Shown here piece after piece: positions 39,180-52,700 of a stretch of 64,000 bases of DNA. The position numbers were made by a program, and so were the translations under genes. How positions within the stretch are numbered: the stretch's first letter is position 1; every line of letters starts with the position of its first letter. The stretch is from Petrosia ficiformis. Its lineage: Eukaryota; Porifera; Demospongiae; Haplosclerida; Petrosiidae. The stretch is taken from NCBI GenBank assembly GCA_947044365.1, contig OX345650.1, positions 5,112,872-5,176,871 of the forward strand, read 5' to 3'. The notes under the pieces are model-generated. The model searched no databases. It saw only the letters and a list, made by a program, of their open reading frames with translations, and was not told the origin of the DNA.

Positions 39180-41109
39180 TTATAAGGCATCTGGAGTTGT
39201 AGATCTTGTCATAAGAGAAGCGGGTGATCGTGGTGGTACATTTGGACGTAACTCTGGTCTTGATTGAGAAACTCTTTTCATCATAGAGAACTCGATTTCT
39301 TCATGATGATCTTCTAGGGGGCTTGATCCTGTTGACCCAGCTGATCCATGGCTGGATATTGAATCTTGTTGAGATAAATTTCGACTGTGTATGGAACCTT
39401 TTTTTGATAACTGTCGCCTGAATGTTGGAAGAGAGGCTTCAAATACACCATCCAATGAAGGTGGTTCTTCAAACATATCAACTGATGTCTGTGAACTCAT
39501 TGAGCTAGTACTGGCTTGTCGGAATCGGTCTAATGAAGTTGGACCTCGGGACAACTTTGGGGGTCGTACAGGAGGATAAGGTGTGGTTGGGGAAGTTGAA
39601 ATCGTTGTACGTCTTTGTGGATTACTTACATATTCCTCAAGTGAGAGACCAAACTTTTGAACTGGTTCACTTGGTCGACGCAGGAGTGGATGAACTCCAA
39701 CACTTATATTAGGTTCACTTGCTCGTTGTTGAAACATATTATTTATTCCGTGAATATCAGAATTATTCATGCCACCCAAGAGAATACGATTCCGTGACAT
39801 TGATGGATAACATGGACAACCATAGTGGTTACGAGAAACAAATGCCATCTCTATTGGAGTTGACTCTTCGAGTATGAGAAACACACCAGTGCTTCTTTCG
39901 ATGGCCATCTTTAAATTTCGTGTCAATGTCTGTGCAGTAGCTGTCCCTGACTGAACAATAGCGAAAGAGAATTGATCAAGCTCGTGAGAATTCTTGCAAG
40001 ATTTGCAAGTCTCAAACCACACAATATCTCTGTTGTACATGTACATGTATCCTACTCTTCGTATGTCCATCAAAGATACCTCCATCAGAGTGTTCCCCAC
40101 AGCAGGAGAGATAACAGCTACTGAACCACTTGGGTTGAACTTCATTATGCCTTCTCCATAATGAGCTGAAGGCTGATTAGGTACAGTGACATGATAAACA
40201 GGCTCTGTAGGAGAAAAAATATTTTGACTATATACACCATTAGTTCTATTGAAACAAATGAGATGCCACTCCTGACAAGAGTATATAGCCTTTTGTTTTG
40301 TTACCAGGCAACCAAAAGGTTTTATTACATTAAATTTTATTAATGAAGTACAACAACAAACTGTCGATAAGCAGTGGAGGCTAATCTTCAACCTAATCCA
40401 TTAAGATAGTCAAAATACTTTAGTACAATATTGGTTAAAACATTAGTAAAAGTTTGACAGAATTATATTCAAAAGTTTAGTAGAAAGAAAAAAATAGAAG
40501 CCCCACACAACGATTTAAGGCTAAAATAGACATTGATAAAATACAGGCTATATTATTAATAATCACCTTGTCCACAGAGCTCACATAATTTTGCAAGCCA
40601 AACATTCTTAGTGTCCAAATCCATAGCTCGTAATATATACTTTCTCTCTTCTGTTTCAATTGCAAACACATTCTGTTTGTGTCCAATCTTCGCATTAGGT
40701 CGAATGCTAGCAATCTTTGTCAGATTTATTTTGCCCCGTTTTTCTTTTTTTGTGTGATCGTTGTAATAAGAAAGATCAAGTGAATTTTGATCATACTATA
40801 GAAAAAACAATAAATCAATAATATATACATGTAATATGTGTATTTATGTAAATACTCACTGGATCACTTCTGGAGAGTACAAACCATCTCTTTTTCCATT
40901 TCTATGTAAAATATAACATATATAAAAAATACGACAATACGCAATGCACTAAAATTGTTGCAGGTCACTGCACAGTGCATTTCTGGTTGCTACAAACTCA
41001 CCACAAAGAGTTTATCAAGTGGAGGGGTTTTGTAGAGATAACTCTCAAATAAAATTTCTCTTCCGGGATTTAATGGAGATCGTGGTGGTGTTGTTGGAGA
41101 TACAGCCAT
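39180..41109 (-). CDS. Docking adaptor with PH and IRS-type PTB domains (DOK/IRS-like)
   Basis: Four exons with exact closure: 41002-41109 (MAVSPTTPPRSPLN...), 40860-40901, 40567-40795 and 39180-40204, giving 467 residues. The N-terminal PH domain runs from about residue 20 (SYLYKTPPLDKLF, then KWKKRWFVL, ending VWLAKLCELCGQ). It is followed by an IRS-type PTB domain at about residues 128-235 (YGEGIMKFNPSGSVAVIS, VGYMYMYNRDIVWFETC, FSFAIVQSGTATAQTLTRNL). The rest is Ser/Pro-rich, with PPVRPPKLSRG and NVPPRSP as possible SH3-binding sites. PH plus PTB is the layout of DOK and IRS docking proteins, which recruit SH2 proteins to receptor tyrosine kinases at the membrane. Subfamily cannot be decided by eye. 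It is divergent from RPA3. Confidence 0.78.
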
Positions 41110-41261
41110 GTTATTTGATGTGACAGATAGGAAGCAATCAACACTCTTTTATGCAAATTGCAGCACAATAAGTATGCGATAGACATACCGTAAATGGATG
41201 ACTATTCTAATAATCAGAGTGTCTTATTCCTGCATTAGTTGGCGGGAAAGAACTGGAAGAA
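41110..41261. promoter_or_regulatory. Shared upstream region of adaptor and RPA3 with E2F-like site
   Basis: 152 bp between divergent starts. TTGGCGGGAAA at 41239-41249 is the exact reverse complement of the E2F consensus TTTCCCGCCAA and ends 12 bp before the RPA3 ATG. E2F control of replication genes is well established in animals; the assignment here is by motif and context. Confidence 0.65.
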
Positions 41262-43222
41262 ATGGACATGAATAAACCAAAACCAAGAATCAATGGCTCT
41301 ATGATTCCTAAATTCATAGGATCGGTTGTCACTTTAGTTGGAAGAACGCAGGGAGTGAGTTAGAAAGAAAGATTATTTTCTGACATAAATTTGAGATATT
41401 TCTTTATCACGTGACCAGTCCAGTGCGGGTGCAAGTACATTACAGTTGGAAACTGGAGATAAGCAACAAGTCACAGTACATTTTGCACAGCCATTGGTTA
41501 GTCAATAGTGCACAGTATTTATATGTATATATGCGATGTATATCTTCACAGGACGAACCTTTAACTCTTTATGTGGAAGTAGTGGGAAAAGTTGGACCCG
41601 ATTGTTCAATATCGGTACTGAGATACGTTAATTGGGGTGACAATTTTGGTTAGTAATTATAAATGTCTCCTAGTTTGCATGATTATATATAGTTATTAGT
41701 AATTATATCACATGATTGGAATTGCATGTTTGCAACCACATGATATGATCATCAAGTCATGTGACGTAATCATAATGCATGATATGATCACAAAGTCATG
41801 TGATCCTAATAGTATTAGATCACTTGTGACTTTACAATAGAGATACTGTGACTAAATAAGTGTTACTATACGATATTATTTGTTGACTGGTTTCTCAAAT
41901 ACAATATATAGCCTTATTAAAAGTTGTTTAGTTAATAAAAGACTATAGACTCAGTGTTCTGCCCAGAATATTTAGAATGGTGGTTGGATTCTACATGCAT
42001 TTAGTGCTGTTTATCCAGTATATACTTAATTCTGTCTCAGTAGCCTATATACATGTAATATGTATTATCTGAGAGGTGGCTAATTTATCTAAGAGGTGGT
42101 TATTCCCGACCAGTGTGGGCAGAACACTGTAGACTTATAATATAGTTATATATAGTTTAGTTACCTAAAAGTCACAGTGCTTTAGTAAATGGGTTTTATT
42201 GTAGTGAACTAAAACATTCAACTACCGGATGTAGTTACACATTTTATGATTTGTTGAGCAGTCAGTACTGATTCAATTACAACTAATAAATAAAGACCCT
42301 TGTGAAAAACTTCAAACACTGTCCTTTCTTAATAAACATCTTATGTGATTGATGTACAGGAAACATAACTGAAAACTAATTATCAAGTCAAATAGACTTT
42401 GTATCACCTTCCTTTCTCAAGGAAGTGGTTAGTCATAATTTACATATTGATATGATTTCTATTTCCATTACACACACCTTGTCTGGTGATTCCCCAAACA
42501 CAGACAATAATATAGTATTGTTTTATAGTTAGTGGGATAGGATTATGTAATATTGATATTATCATGATGTGATTATTACATAATATGTTGTAATTATTAC
42601 ATATGATTATGTATTCTTAACGTGAGGTAAATGTTGTAATTATTACATATGATTATGTATTCTTAACGTGAGGTACATCAATTAAGTACAAACAGAACAC
42701 AAACTAATATTATAGACTCAGTTGTCGTTGTTTCTCCTCCTAACAGACAGCATTAATAGTGTTTATGAAAGATAATTAATGTCATGCTATATATATAGTA
42801 AAATGGATTTTGTCTGTGATATTCTAAATGAGATTAGTGATACAACTATATTGTGATATGATTGAATAGTATCCCAACTATACAATGGACAGAAATTGTT
42901 TTATTACATACGGTATCTATATTTGTGAAAATTGACATTTTGGAAGAAATAATTTTGATTAAATACTTATAAAATCTATTTGGCCCCTTAGTACAAGAAG
43001 CCTTTCAAATTGTGGTGTCCACACGGATGGATAACAATAATTTGGCTGATGTTGCTAGCATCCATTTAAATGTAACTTTGATCCAAATTATTTCCTCTCC
43101 CATTGTTATTTTTCACAACATAAATTATGTTACTATTTCTTTCCCCTTGTCTAGATCTGGATACATACAATGAAGTGATGCAACTACTACCACAATTCCC
43201 AGTACTATATCCAACCCAATAA
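41262..43222 (+). CDS. RPA3: Replication protein A 14-kDa subunit (RPA3)
   Basis: Four exons with exact closure: 41262-41354, 41419-41496, 41552-41648 and 43155-43222, giving 111 residues (human 121). It begins MDMNKPKPRINGSMIPKFIG, matching human [40 protein letters not shown] corresponds to the human [20 protein letters not shown] beta-barrel strands. The last exon NEVMQLLPQFPVLYPTQ matches YNEAVKIIHDFPQFYPLG, the C-terminal trimerisation helix. Known role: the small OB-fold subunit of the RPA heterotrimer that binds single-stranded DNA in replication and repair. Intron 3 (1.5 kb) carries two mobile-element relics. Confidence 0.9.
41952..42129. mobile_element. 178-bp TIR element with 6-bp target duplication (RPA3 intron 3)
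   Basis: The ends CAGTGTTCTGCCC and GGGCAGAACACTG are perfect inverted repeats. The flanks are TAGACT at 41946-41951 and again at 42130-42135, a plausible target-site duplication. No coding capacity. Confidence 0.8.
42536..42860. repeat. Dispersed repeat, family R, copy 1 (RPA3 intron 3)
   Basis: About 325 bp with strong similarity to 62637-63135, including taatattgatattatcatga, two ~44-bp tandem units (gtaattattacatatgatta), and tttctcctcctaacagacag. This copy lacks the insertion found in the second copy. Confidence 0.85.
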
Positions 43223-43443
43223 AAACACCTTCCACCCACCTATGATTAGTATTCACATCGACCCACCTACCTATCAACAAATACTCTTTTGTTTACATAT
43301 TACACACAGAAATATAATATCATTAGTTGCCCTAGTGTGGTATTGAACAGGATGGACCTTCAGGATGTGGCAATACCTAGTAATGTGATTATAAATTTCC
43401 ATTCATTAGTAATGTAATTAATAAATTTCATATATAAGTAAAG

Positions 43444-46400
43444 TCACAAGTCAAGAGAAATACAATAGCACATACAATCAGAAACGGGACACACCTCATG
43501 AGATCTAGAAAAACAGAATAATAATCCTCATTCCAATATTGGACAAGAATGAGACCATGATTTTTTCACTTACTCGAACCATTCTGCCAGATGAGCAGCA
43601 TGCCCTCCATGTCGACATGTTTGACACCATGTAAACCACTGACCAAACTGGTCTGACTGGTTTGTAGAACCTGTAATTATATTAAGTACAAGTATAGAAT
43701 TGTTTATGTAACATACTGTGGTCTCTTCCTTTGCTAATACCAGCAACCATATGTAAGAGACAGAGAGCGCAGCGAGGAAGAGGCTTACGACAACTAGGAC
43801 AACTGGTAGACTAATAATAGAGATAAATCATGACTGAGAGTGTATGGATACTGGATATATAGATGGATAGATGGGACTATCAAGTATCCATCCATCCATC
43901 TTACTATTTATACATCTACATGGATGGATGAATGTATGTATAGTAAGACAGACATATATAGGTGATGTATAATAGAAAGATGGATAGAGAGATGCAAGTG
44001 TGTCAATGATGGATACTCACTTTCTTTGATAAGCTCTTCATGCCCTCTGTAAAATGAATACATTCATGTACTGTATACACATACAGTCATACATACCTTG
44101 TCTTAATATATCATTAGATATAGCTTTACTACAAAATGTACATAAAACAGCAGCTTGTCTAACAGCTTTGTGGGAGGGGTCAAGAAGTTTACGCTCATGA
44201 TCAAAAAGTGCTCTGAAAGTATTACTTCAATAGAAATATTTGGTCTTTGTATTCTGTCTCACCTTTCTTTCCACATCTGCCATTGATCTAACAAATCTCT
44301 ATATCTGATCAAAGACATTAAAATGGATACATGTAGATGAATAGACATGACATACCCTTCAAACCATGCTGAAACTGAATGTTTTGTTTTACTAAGGACG
44401 GAAAGTGTTTGACCAGCTATCAGACATGCCGACTGAACATCACCTGTCTACATACATACACACCAAATACATACATAATTACATATAATTATATATATAA
44501 ATACACATATTATATTTATTAACATACATGTATAGTATATAATACATGTCGCATACTTTGTTAACATAGTTTTCCAACAGCTCAATACCAGAAGCATCTA
44601 ATCCTAATATAATACATACGTATGTATATAGACTATGTATAATACATATGTATAATACATATGTACACTCAATACAATACATACATATGCATACTCAATA
44701 CATACATACATACATACATACATATGTATATAGATTATGTACAATACAATACTTAAAGTAAGTATGTATATAGATTATGTACAATACAATACTAAAGTAT
44801 ATACATAAGTATGTATATAGATTATGTAGATATACACATTATCCAAACCTGTTAAAAACAAGCCTTCAATAAATCCTTCTTCTACAACCTTTTTTGTAAG
44901 TTTCGCTAAATAATCTTTGAGCTGCAAGATCACATGACAATCATATGACGACTGAATGCAAAAAAGCTTACGTTTTTATCATTTAGATAAGTACAAGCAA
45001 AAGCCACTCTATCTTGTAATGTCAATTCCGAGTCCATCTGTAAAAAAGTAAATTTAATTAGAAGTGGGTGGGGCCATTCACATACTCCAATGTATAAAGG
45101 TAATGACATTAAACAATACACTATATATAGTACATTGAGTTACAGTATAATCATGTATTAATCTTATGACATTAAACTATACATTATATAGTACATTGAG
45201 TTATAGTATAATCATGTATTAACCTTATGACATTAAACTATACACTATATGGTACATATGAAGTCATCAGAGCTATTATTATTGTCTTACTAAAACTGTA
45301 TATAATCCATCCACTGAAGTTCCAGCACACAAGAAACTAAACATTGCTCTGAGATATGGGTGACTTATTTGTTTTCTAATCATAACGCAAGTTTCTTGCC
45401 AGAGAGATGGTTCCGAGGATGAGTACCCAGACAATGAAAGTGCTATAAGGTTCATTAGACTTCCTAATGGGAATGAAATGTATTGATGGGTGTGGTCACA
45501 TTTTACATGTCAATGGTCCTTCATTAAAGATGGTTGAATGCTGTAATAAATGGTACAGTGGATGAAAAAAATGGGTCATTGAGAACATTATAATTTTGGT
45601 CCAACATTTTGTTCATCATTACGCTATTCGGCCATTTTGGCATTCACAATGAGTAACTTTACATTGTTGTTCTACATTGATATCTACTGTACAAGGTATA
45701 TTTTAAACTAAGTCTGTGATCATAATTATTGCAAATTCTTCCTAACAGTTGGTCTTTCAAGATCAGAAATAGAAAAGTACCACGTTCATTAGCCCAATGG
45801 TAAGATCTATATTACACACCGTGTAATGTGTCTTTATGACGAGTTTTTGTCAATGCTCCATCTTTAAGAGATCCTATCGCACGACCTATATCTCCTTGAA
45901 ATACAGCAATGGCAGCAGCTCTTTCAAATCTCTCGGCAGTCTCCTCACTTAGAAAAGATTAAAAATGTATGATTGTATGTCTGTTCAAATATCTGATCAA
46001 TTTTTTTAAACAGCTTACATGTTCAATATCAGTATATATCATCATTTATTCATCCATCCATCCATCCATCCATTCATCCATTCATCCATCCATCCATCCA
46101 TCCATCAATCAATCTATCCATTCATCCATCCATCCATCCATTCATCCATCCATCCATTCATCCATTCATCCATTCATCTATTCATTCATTCAACTGTTAT
46201 CAAAATCTACTAATCTAATTAAATTAAGCTATCAGAGGGAAGTTCACACCCCCACACTCCTCTGGTGTGATTATATACCTACCACAAAAAACCTTTATCT
46301 TCCCAATTCAATAATAATTTTAACACCCAATCTGTCTATCATTATATAAACATAAACACCTACTTCCTGTTTATTACAACAATGACATACATACATACAT

Positions 46401-48406
46401 ACATACATACATACATACATGTACACATACATGTACATACATATATACATACATACATACATACATACATACATACATACATACATACATGTACACATAC
46501 ATGTACATACATATATACAGACATACATACATACATACATACATACATACATACATACATACATGTACACATACATGTACATACATATATACATACATAC
46601 ATACATAAATGTACATACATATATACATACATACATACATACACAGGGCTGTATTTAGGGGGGGGTGGGGGGGAGCATTGGCCCCCCCTTGAACATTGAC
46701 AAATAATTTTCAATAACAATCATACATATTATAGGTACATATCAGTTAGATGTATTATATGTTAACCATTTAAGTGAGTGTTTCCAATTAACACTCATTG
46801 CAATATGTTTAGCAATGCATACATATCGTCATCCACATGTTTAGCAGTACACTGTGCAGTCAGCAAAAATAACAGTCCTTACACGGTTACACCTACTGTA
46901 TATAGAGTAACAATTAGCCTAAGAATGCATGTAAAGTAGGCTTTGAGCCTCTACTATATGTAAAATTTTCTCTTGAACCCCCCTAGCTTTACACGTGCTT
47001 ACACACAAACTAAAGGGGGCTTTGCCCCCCCTTCATTCCCAGACACACATATTTGCCCCCCCTTCCACAGAATCCTAAATACAGCCCTGATACATGTACA
47101 CACACATACATACATGTACACATACATACATACATATATATACACACATACACGCATACATATACACACACATACGTACATACATTAATATGTACATAAA
47201 TACATAATTGTAATTATATAAACCTTTTAAGAAAGTCTTCTAGTTTCTGATTATTACTAAAACCCCACCCACATAATTCAAGTGCGACTGTTCGTTGTGG
47301 ATTAGAATAAGTTGGGAATGGAGGAGAGGAAGAAGAGGGAGGATTCTGAGAGGATGTACTCAGAGCTACAGAAAAGAATAATAATAGTAATATTCTAACA
47401 TTAATAGTAATCACACATAAACATAAAATAATTACACTGATAGCTCATGTAAATTTTACGCATTTTTAGGCACATATAGTTTATGCATGCGTAATTGTAT
47501 GAACATAATTTTTACATGCTAGACAGAGTGATGAACAAAGATAAGATGAGAGTCAGGCAAAGAAAGAGGCGTTTAGAACTGGAAAGACAAGAACAGAGAA
47601 GATTGAACACAGTCAGAGAGAAAGAGAGTGAGAGATGTAATAGTATATACATTTAATTATTGTTATCATTCTAGATAATAAATATTTCAATGACCATACT
47701 ACACTACTATGCTTAGAACATACTACACTTGCCTAGCTTAAACCACCAAAGGTGATATTAAGCTAGTAATGTATTAATTAACTACACTGACATAATAAAT
47801 ATTAATTAACTACACTGACATAATAAATATTAATTAACTACACTTAACTATAATAGTTTTAAGTTATTAATATTAATTAACTATAATTAATATACTCACA
47901 TCCAGATACACTATTAACTCCACTAATCCGTTTTCCTCTGTCAAGTTTTGATACATCCGATAAATTAGAACCTGACTGTTCTAATTATAATGTCAGGACA
48001 AAAAACATTATCTATCTATACATACATATATCCGTCCATCAATCTATCCATCTATTCTGTCTATCTATCTGTACATCTATTCATACATACAACTGTCTAT
48101 CTAACTATATATCCATACATACATAATTCAGATACTACTCAACCAGTTCCAAACTCTACAAAGAGAAGAAGAATCTCCAAGCAACACTACATTCTTAGCT
48201 GCCTACAAAAATACATATATACATATGTACATACATACATACATACATACATACATACATACATACATACATGCATGCATACATGCATGCATGCATGCAT
48301 ACATACATACATACATACTACATACATACACACATACAAACACACATACATACATACATACATACATACATGCATGCATGCATGCATGCATACACACACA
48401 CACGCA

Positions 48407-48438
<32 letters not shown>

Positions 48439-49712
48439 CACACACACAACACACACGCACACACACACACAACACACACGCACACACACACACACACATA
48501 CACACATACTACATACATACATTGAAACCATAATTTCTTTTGACTCTATCCATCATAATTGTAGAAATGTCTTCTTCTATTTTGACATCTTCACTTTTTT
48601 TCGCCTAAAATTAATATTAATAAACTCACTGACAATTGATCCATAACAGCCAAACACATTGACCCAATGACCCAATGACCCAATGACCAACCATTAGTCC
48701 ACTTGATTGGATTGATTGACCAATTGATCACTCAACCATTGGTCTTACAAACCAACTGATTACACAATAATGATGCTTACATATTCAACAGAACGCATCT
48801 GATCATTGACAGCAAACACCATGGAGTCATGTGATGACCAAGTGATTGGCATTTTATCGTATACAGTCAATTCTTTAACAACACCTAGACAGAAGAATAA
48901 GAAACCAAGAATAGAAACCACTCTATTAATTCATCCATCCATCCATCCATCCATCCACTCATCCCATCCTAACCTTCATTATTAATTACTAATCCAGTGT
49001 TATACCATTCAGAGTGCCATTGCAAACTTGATAAGGGTTTACTTAAAGCCCCTATAATTAGATTAATTAATTACATAATATATGATAATAATAATTTTTA
49101 TTACCTGGACCAGATATTGGATATCTATCATTAATATGATTATTTAAATAGTCCATGTAAGTTTCTCCAGCATCTTGAGCTGAAAAAGAAAGAATAGATG
49201 AGGAGGTGACGGAGAAGAGGAAGGAGGGGTAGGAGGAGGAGGAGGGGGAAGGAGGAGTGGAAGGAGGAGGAGGGGAAGGAGGAGAAGGAGGAGGAGGAAA
49301 AAAGGATTTTACTTTCTTACTTTGTGAAAGGAATGGAATATTAATAAGTCTTAAATAAGGAGCTTCAGAGAGTATTAAACTCAAGCAACCAGGTCTAGAA
49401 GAAAAACATTGCTTTTACTCGTCAGTGAAATAGAGATAATGAATTTCAAATACAGAGGAAGAATGATTCATATACATTTGGACAGAGAGATAGATAGATA
49501 GATGGATAGATAGATGGATAGATAGATAGATAGATAGATGGATAGATAGATAGATAGATGGATGGATAGATAGATGGATAGATAGATAGACACATATATT
49601 GCAGCATGGGACAAGAAACCTGGTTGGCATCCAAGAGAGATGTAATACACGACCTGGTCTTGTGAAACTGTACATCTAACTATCAGTTAAGTCAACATGT
49701 AATTATATATTA

Positions 49713-49746
<34 letters not shown>

Positions 49747-52700
49747 GCGATACAGGTCTCTGAAAACTTCTTATATCCCATAAATAAACTGTGTTACCCT
49801 GAGAATGAGTGAGACATTGAAAATATAACAGATTTGTTCTCTATACCTCAGCATATGAAGCTATTTGATGAGAAGAGATTGGATCTACTGTTAATCCATA
49901 TATTGCTTTATGTTGAGCATATTCTCTTGGTGGACAAGACTGTAAGGAACCTAATTCAGCTATATGATAGAGATATAGATTACTACTGGACTATTGGTTG
50001 TATGGACTATTGGACTAATGGTTAAATGGACTATTGGACTATTGGTTATATGGACTATTGGACTATTAGTTGTATGGACTATTTGGACTAATGGTTGAAT
50101 GGACTATTGCACTAATTGTTAAATGGACTATTGGACTAATGGTTGAATGGACTATTGGACTAATGGTTAAATGGACTATTGGTTGTATGGACTATTGGAC
50201 TAATAGTTGAATGGTCTATTGGACTAATGGTTGTATGGACTATTGGACTAATGGTTAAATGGACTATTGGATAATGGTTGGACTAATTGTTAAATGGACT
50301 GTTGGACTAATAGTTGAATGGACTATTGGACTAATTGTTAAATGGACTATTGGAGTAATGGTTGAATGGGCTAATTGTTAGATGGACTATTGGACTAATG
50401 GTTAAATGGACTATTGGACTAATGGTTGAATAGACTATTGCACTAATAGTTAAATGGACTATTGGACTAATGGTTGAATGGACTAATTGTTAGATGGACT
50501 ATTGGACTAATGGTTGAATGGACTATTGGACTAATGGTTAAATGGACTAATGGTTAAATGGACTATTGGACTATTGGACTAATGGTTGAATGGACTATTG
50601 GAATAATGGTTGAATGGACTATTGGACTAATGGTTAATGGACTATTGGAGTAATGTTTGAATGGACTATTGGACTAATTGTTAAATGGACTATTGGAGTA
50701 ATGGTTGAATGGGCTAATTGTTAGATGGACTATTGGACTAATTGTTAGATGGACTATTGGACTAATGGTTGAATGGACTATTGGACTAATGGTTAAATGG
50801 ACTAATGGTTAAATGGACTATTGGACTATTGGACTAATGGTTGAATGGACTATTGGAGTAATGTTTGAATGGACTATTGGACTAATTGTTAAATGGACTA
50901 TTGGAGTAATGGTTGAATGGGCTAATTGTTAGATGGACTATTGGACTAATGGTTGAATGGACTATTGGACTAATGGTTAAATGGACTAATGGTTAAATGG
51001 ACTATTGGACTAATGGTTGAATGGACTAATTGTTAGATGGACTATTGGACTAATGGTTAAATGGACTATTGGACTATTGGACTAATGGTTGAATGGACTA
51101 TTGGAATAATGGTTGAATGGACTATTGGATTAATGGTTAATGGACTATTGGAGTAATGTTTGAATGGACTATTGGACTAATTGTTAAATGGACTATTGGA
51201 GTAATGGTTGAATGGGCTAATGGTGAAATAAATCATTACCTCTAGTGTCAAATATTTTTAGAAATCGTCCCATTCCAGCTATCAAACAGTTATTTCGACT
51301 GGGTAACCATGCTATAGAACTAGTATTTTCTCCGTGACCTATTAGAAGATAAGATAAGAATACTAAAATGAAAAACTAATCAAACCTGTTTCGAAGTATT
51401 TTGCAGGATCTTCTGATGGACTTTGAGCATCAGTGAAATTTGATTTGCTGTGCCTAAATATAACATAATAGTCATGTGATGATCAGTGACAAGTCATGTA
51501 ATTCACTTTGTTTTGTTAGGAGTAGAGGTACCAGCTCGTGTGACATCCCAGACAATAAGTGAAGAATCTGCCCTTGTCTTTTCTAACCCTTCAGCTAACT
51601 ATATAAAAATATATATGTATGTATGTAAGTATGTATATATGTATGCATGCATGTATGTTACGTATGTATGTACATACACAATTCCACATACATACATTAA
51701 TACATTGTATGTATAAATTATATGTATGCATATACAGATGTATGTATATATGTACATACATATGTACATGTATTTGTGTACGTATATATTTTACCAGTCT
51801 ATTATCAGAAGGATTCCAGACAACACAGTGACAAGGTCTACCTAATGTCTTTGGAACTATAATCATATTCAAATTATAAGTAATCTTGAAAGTAATATTA
51901 AAATCAACTCACTCAGTTGTACATTAAGTAAACTAATAGCCGGATCTGGAGATAATAAACTGAATAGAGACAATTAAGAATATGAAATACATGTATAATC
52001 CTGACCCCCAGTCCAATACATGTATGGTCCCAACCCCAATCCAATAGTCCCCAACCTTACATGTATGGTCCCAACCCCAGTCCAATAGTCCCAACCCCAG
52101 TCAAATAGTCTCAGCCCCAGTTCAATAGTTCCAACCACAGTCCAACAGTCTCAGCCATCCCAACCCCAGTCCAATAGTCCCAACCACAGTTCAATAGTCC
52201 CAACCCCAGTCCAATAGTCCCAACCCCAGTCAAATAGTCTCAATCCCAGTTCAATAGTTCCAACCACAGTCCAACAGTCTCAGCCATCCCAACCTCAGTC
52301 CAATAGTCCCAACCCCAGTCCAATAGTCCCAACCCCAGTCCAATAGTCTCAACCCCAGTCCAACCACAGTCCAACATTCTCAGCCGTCCCAACCCCAGTA
52401 TAATCAGCCCTACTCTACTAACTTTGTAAGAGACACTTTTCCATTTGACTGTCCAATGGCAAAAAAATGGGCATGATCTTTGCTTGGTTGCCAGGCAACT
52501 GTCTAATACGAGTATAATACTATGAACATACACACATCACACATACATACCTGATTACGTGATAAACAAGATATATCAGAACTTGCAGCTATTAAGCGAC
52601 CAACATGATCATCAGACAAATCTGATTAGCATATTATAATACACTTATATATATCTCATAATGTACACCACTTACTAACTGTCGTTGCATCTTTACTATC

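Noticed and set aside
40205..40391. Upstream extension of the adaptor's last exon beginning MKISLHCLSTV
   Set aside because: A good acceptor (ctcctacag) at 40205 joins the PH-domain exons in phase; the extension is intron.
46643..46700. Read-through protein ending in a Gly-rich segment
   Set aside because: This is the G-run at the left end of the hAT-like element, not a gene.
46384..48522. CRISPR-like or protein-coding repeat arrays in the MIOS introns
   Set aside because: Simple-sequence repeats without unique spacers, in eukaryotic introns.
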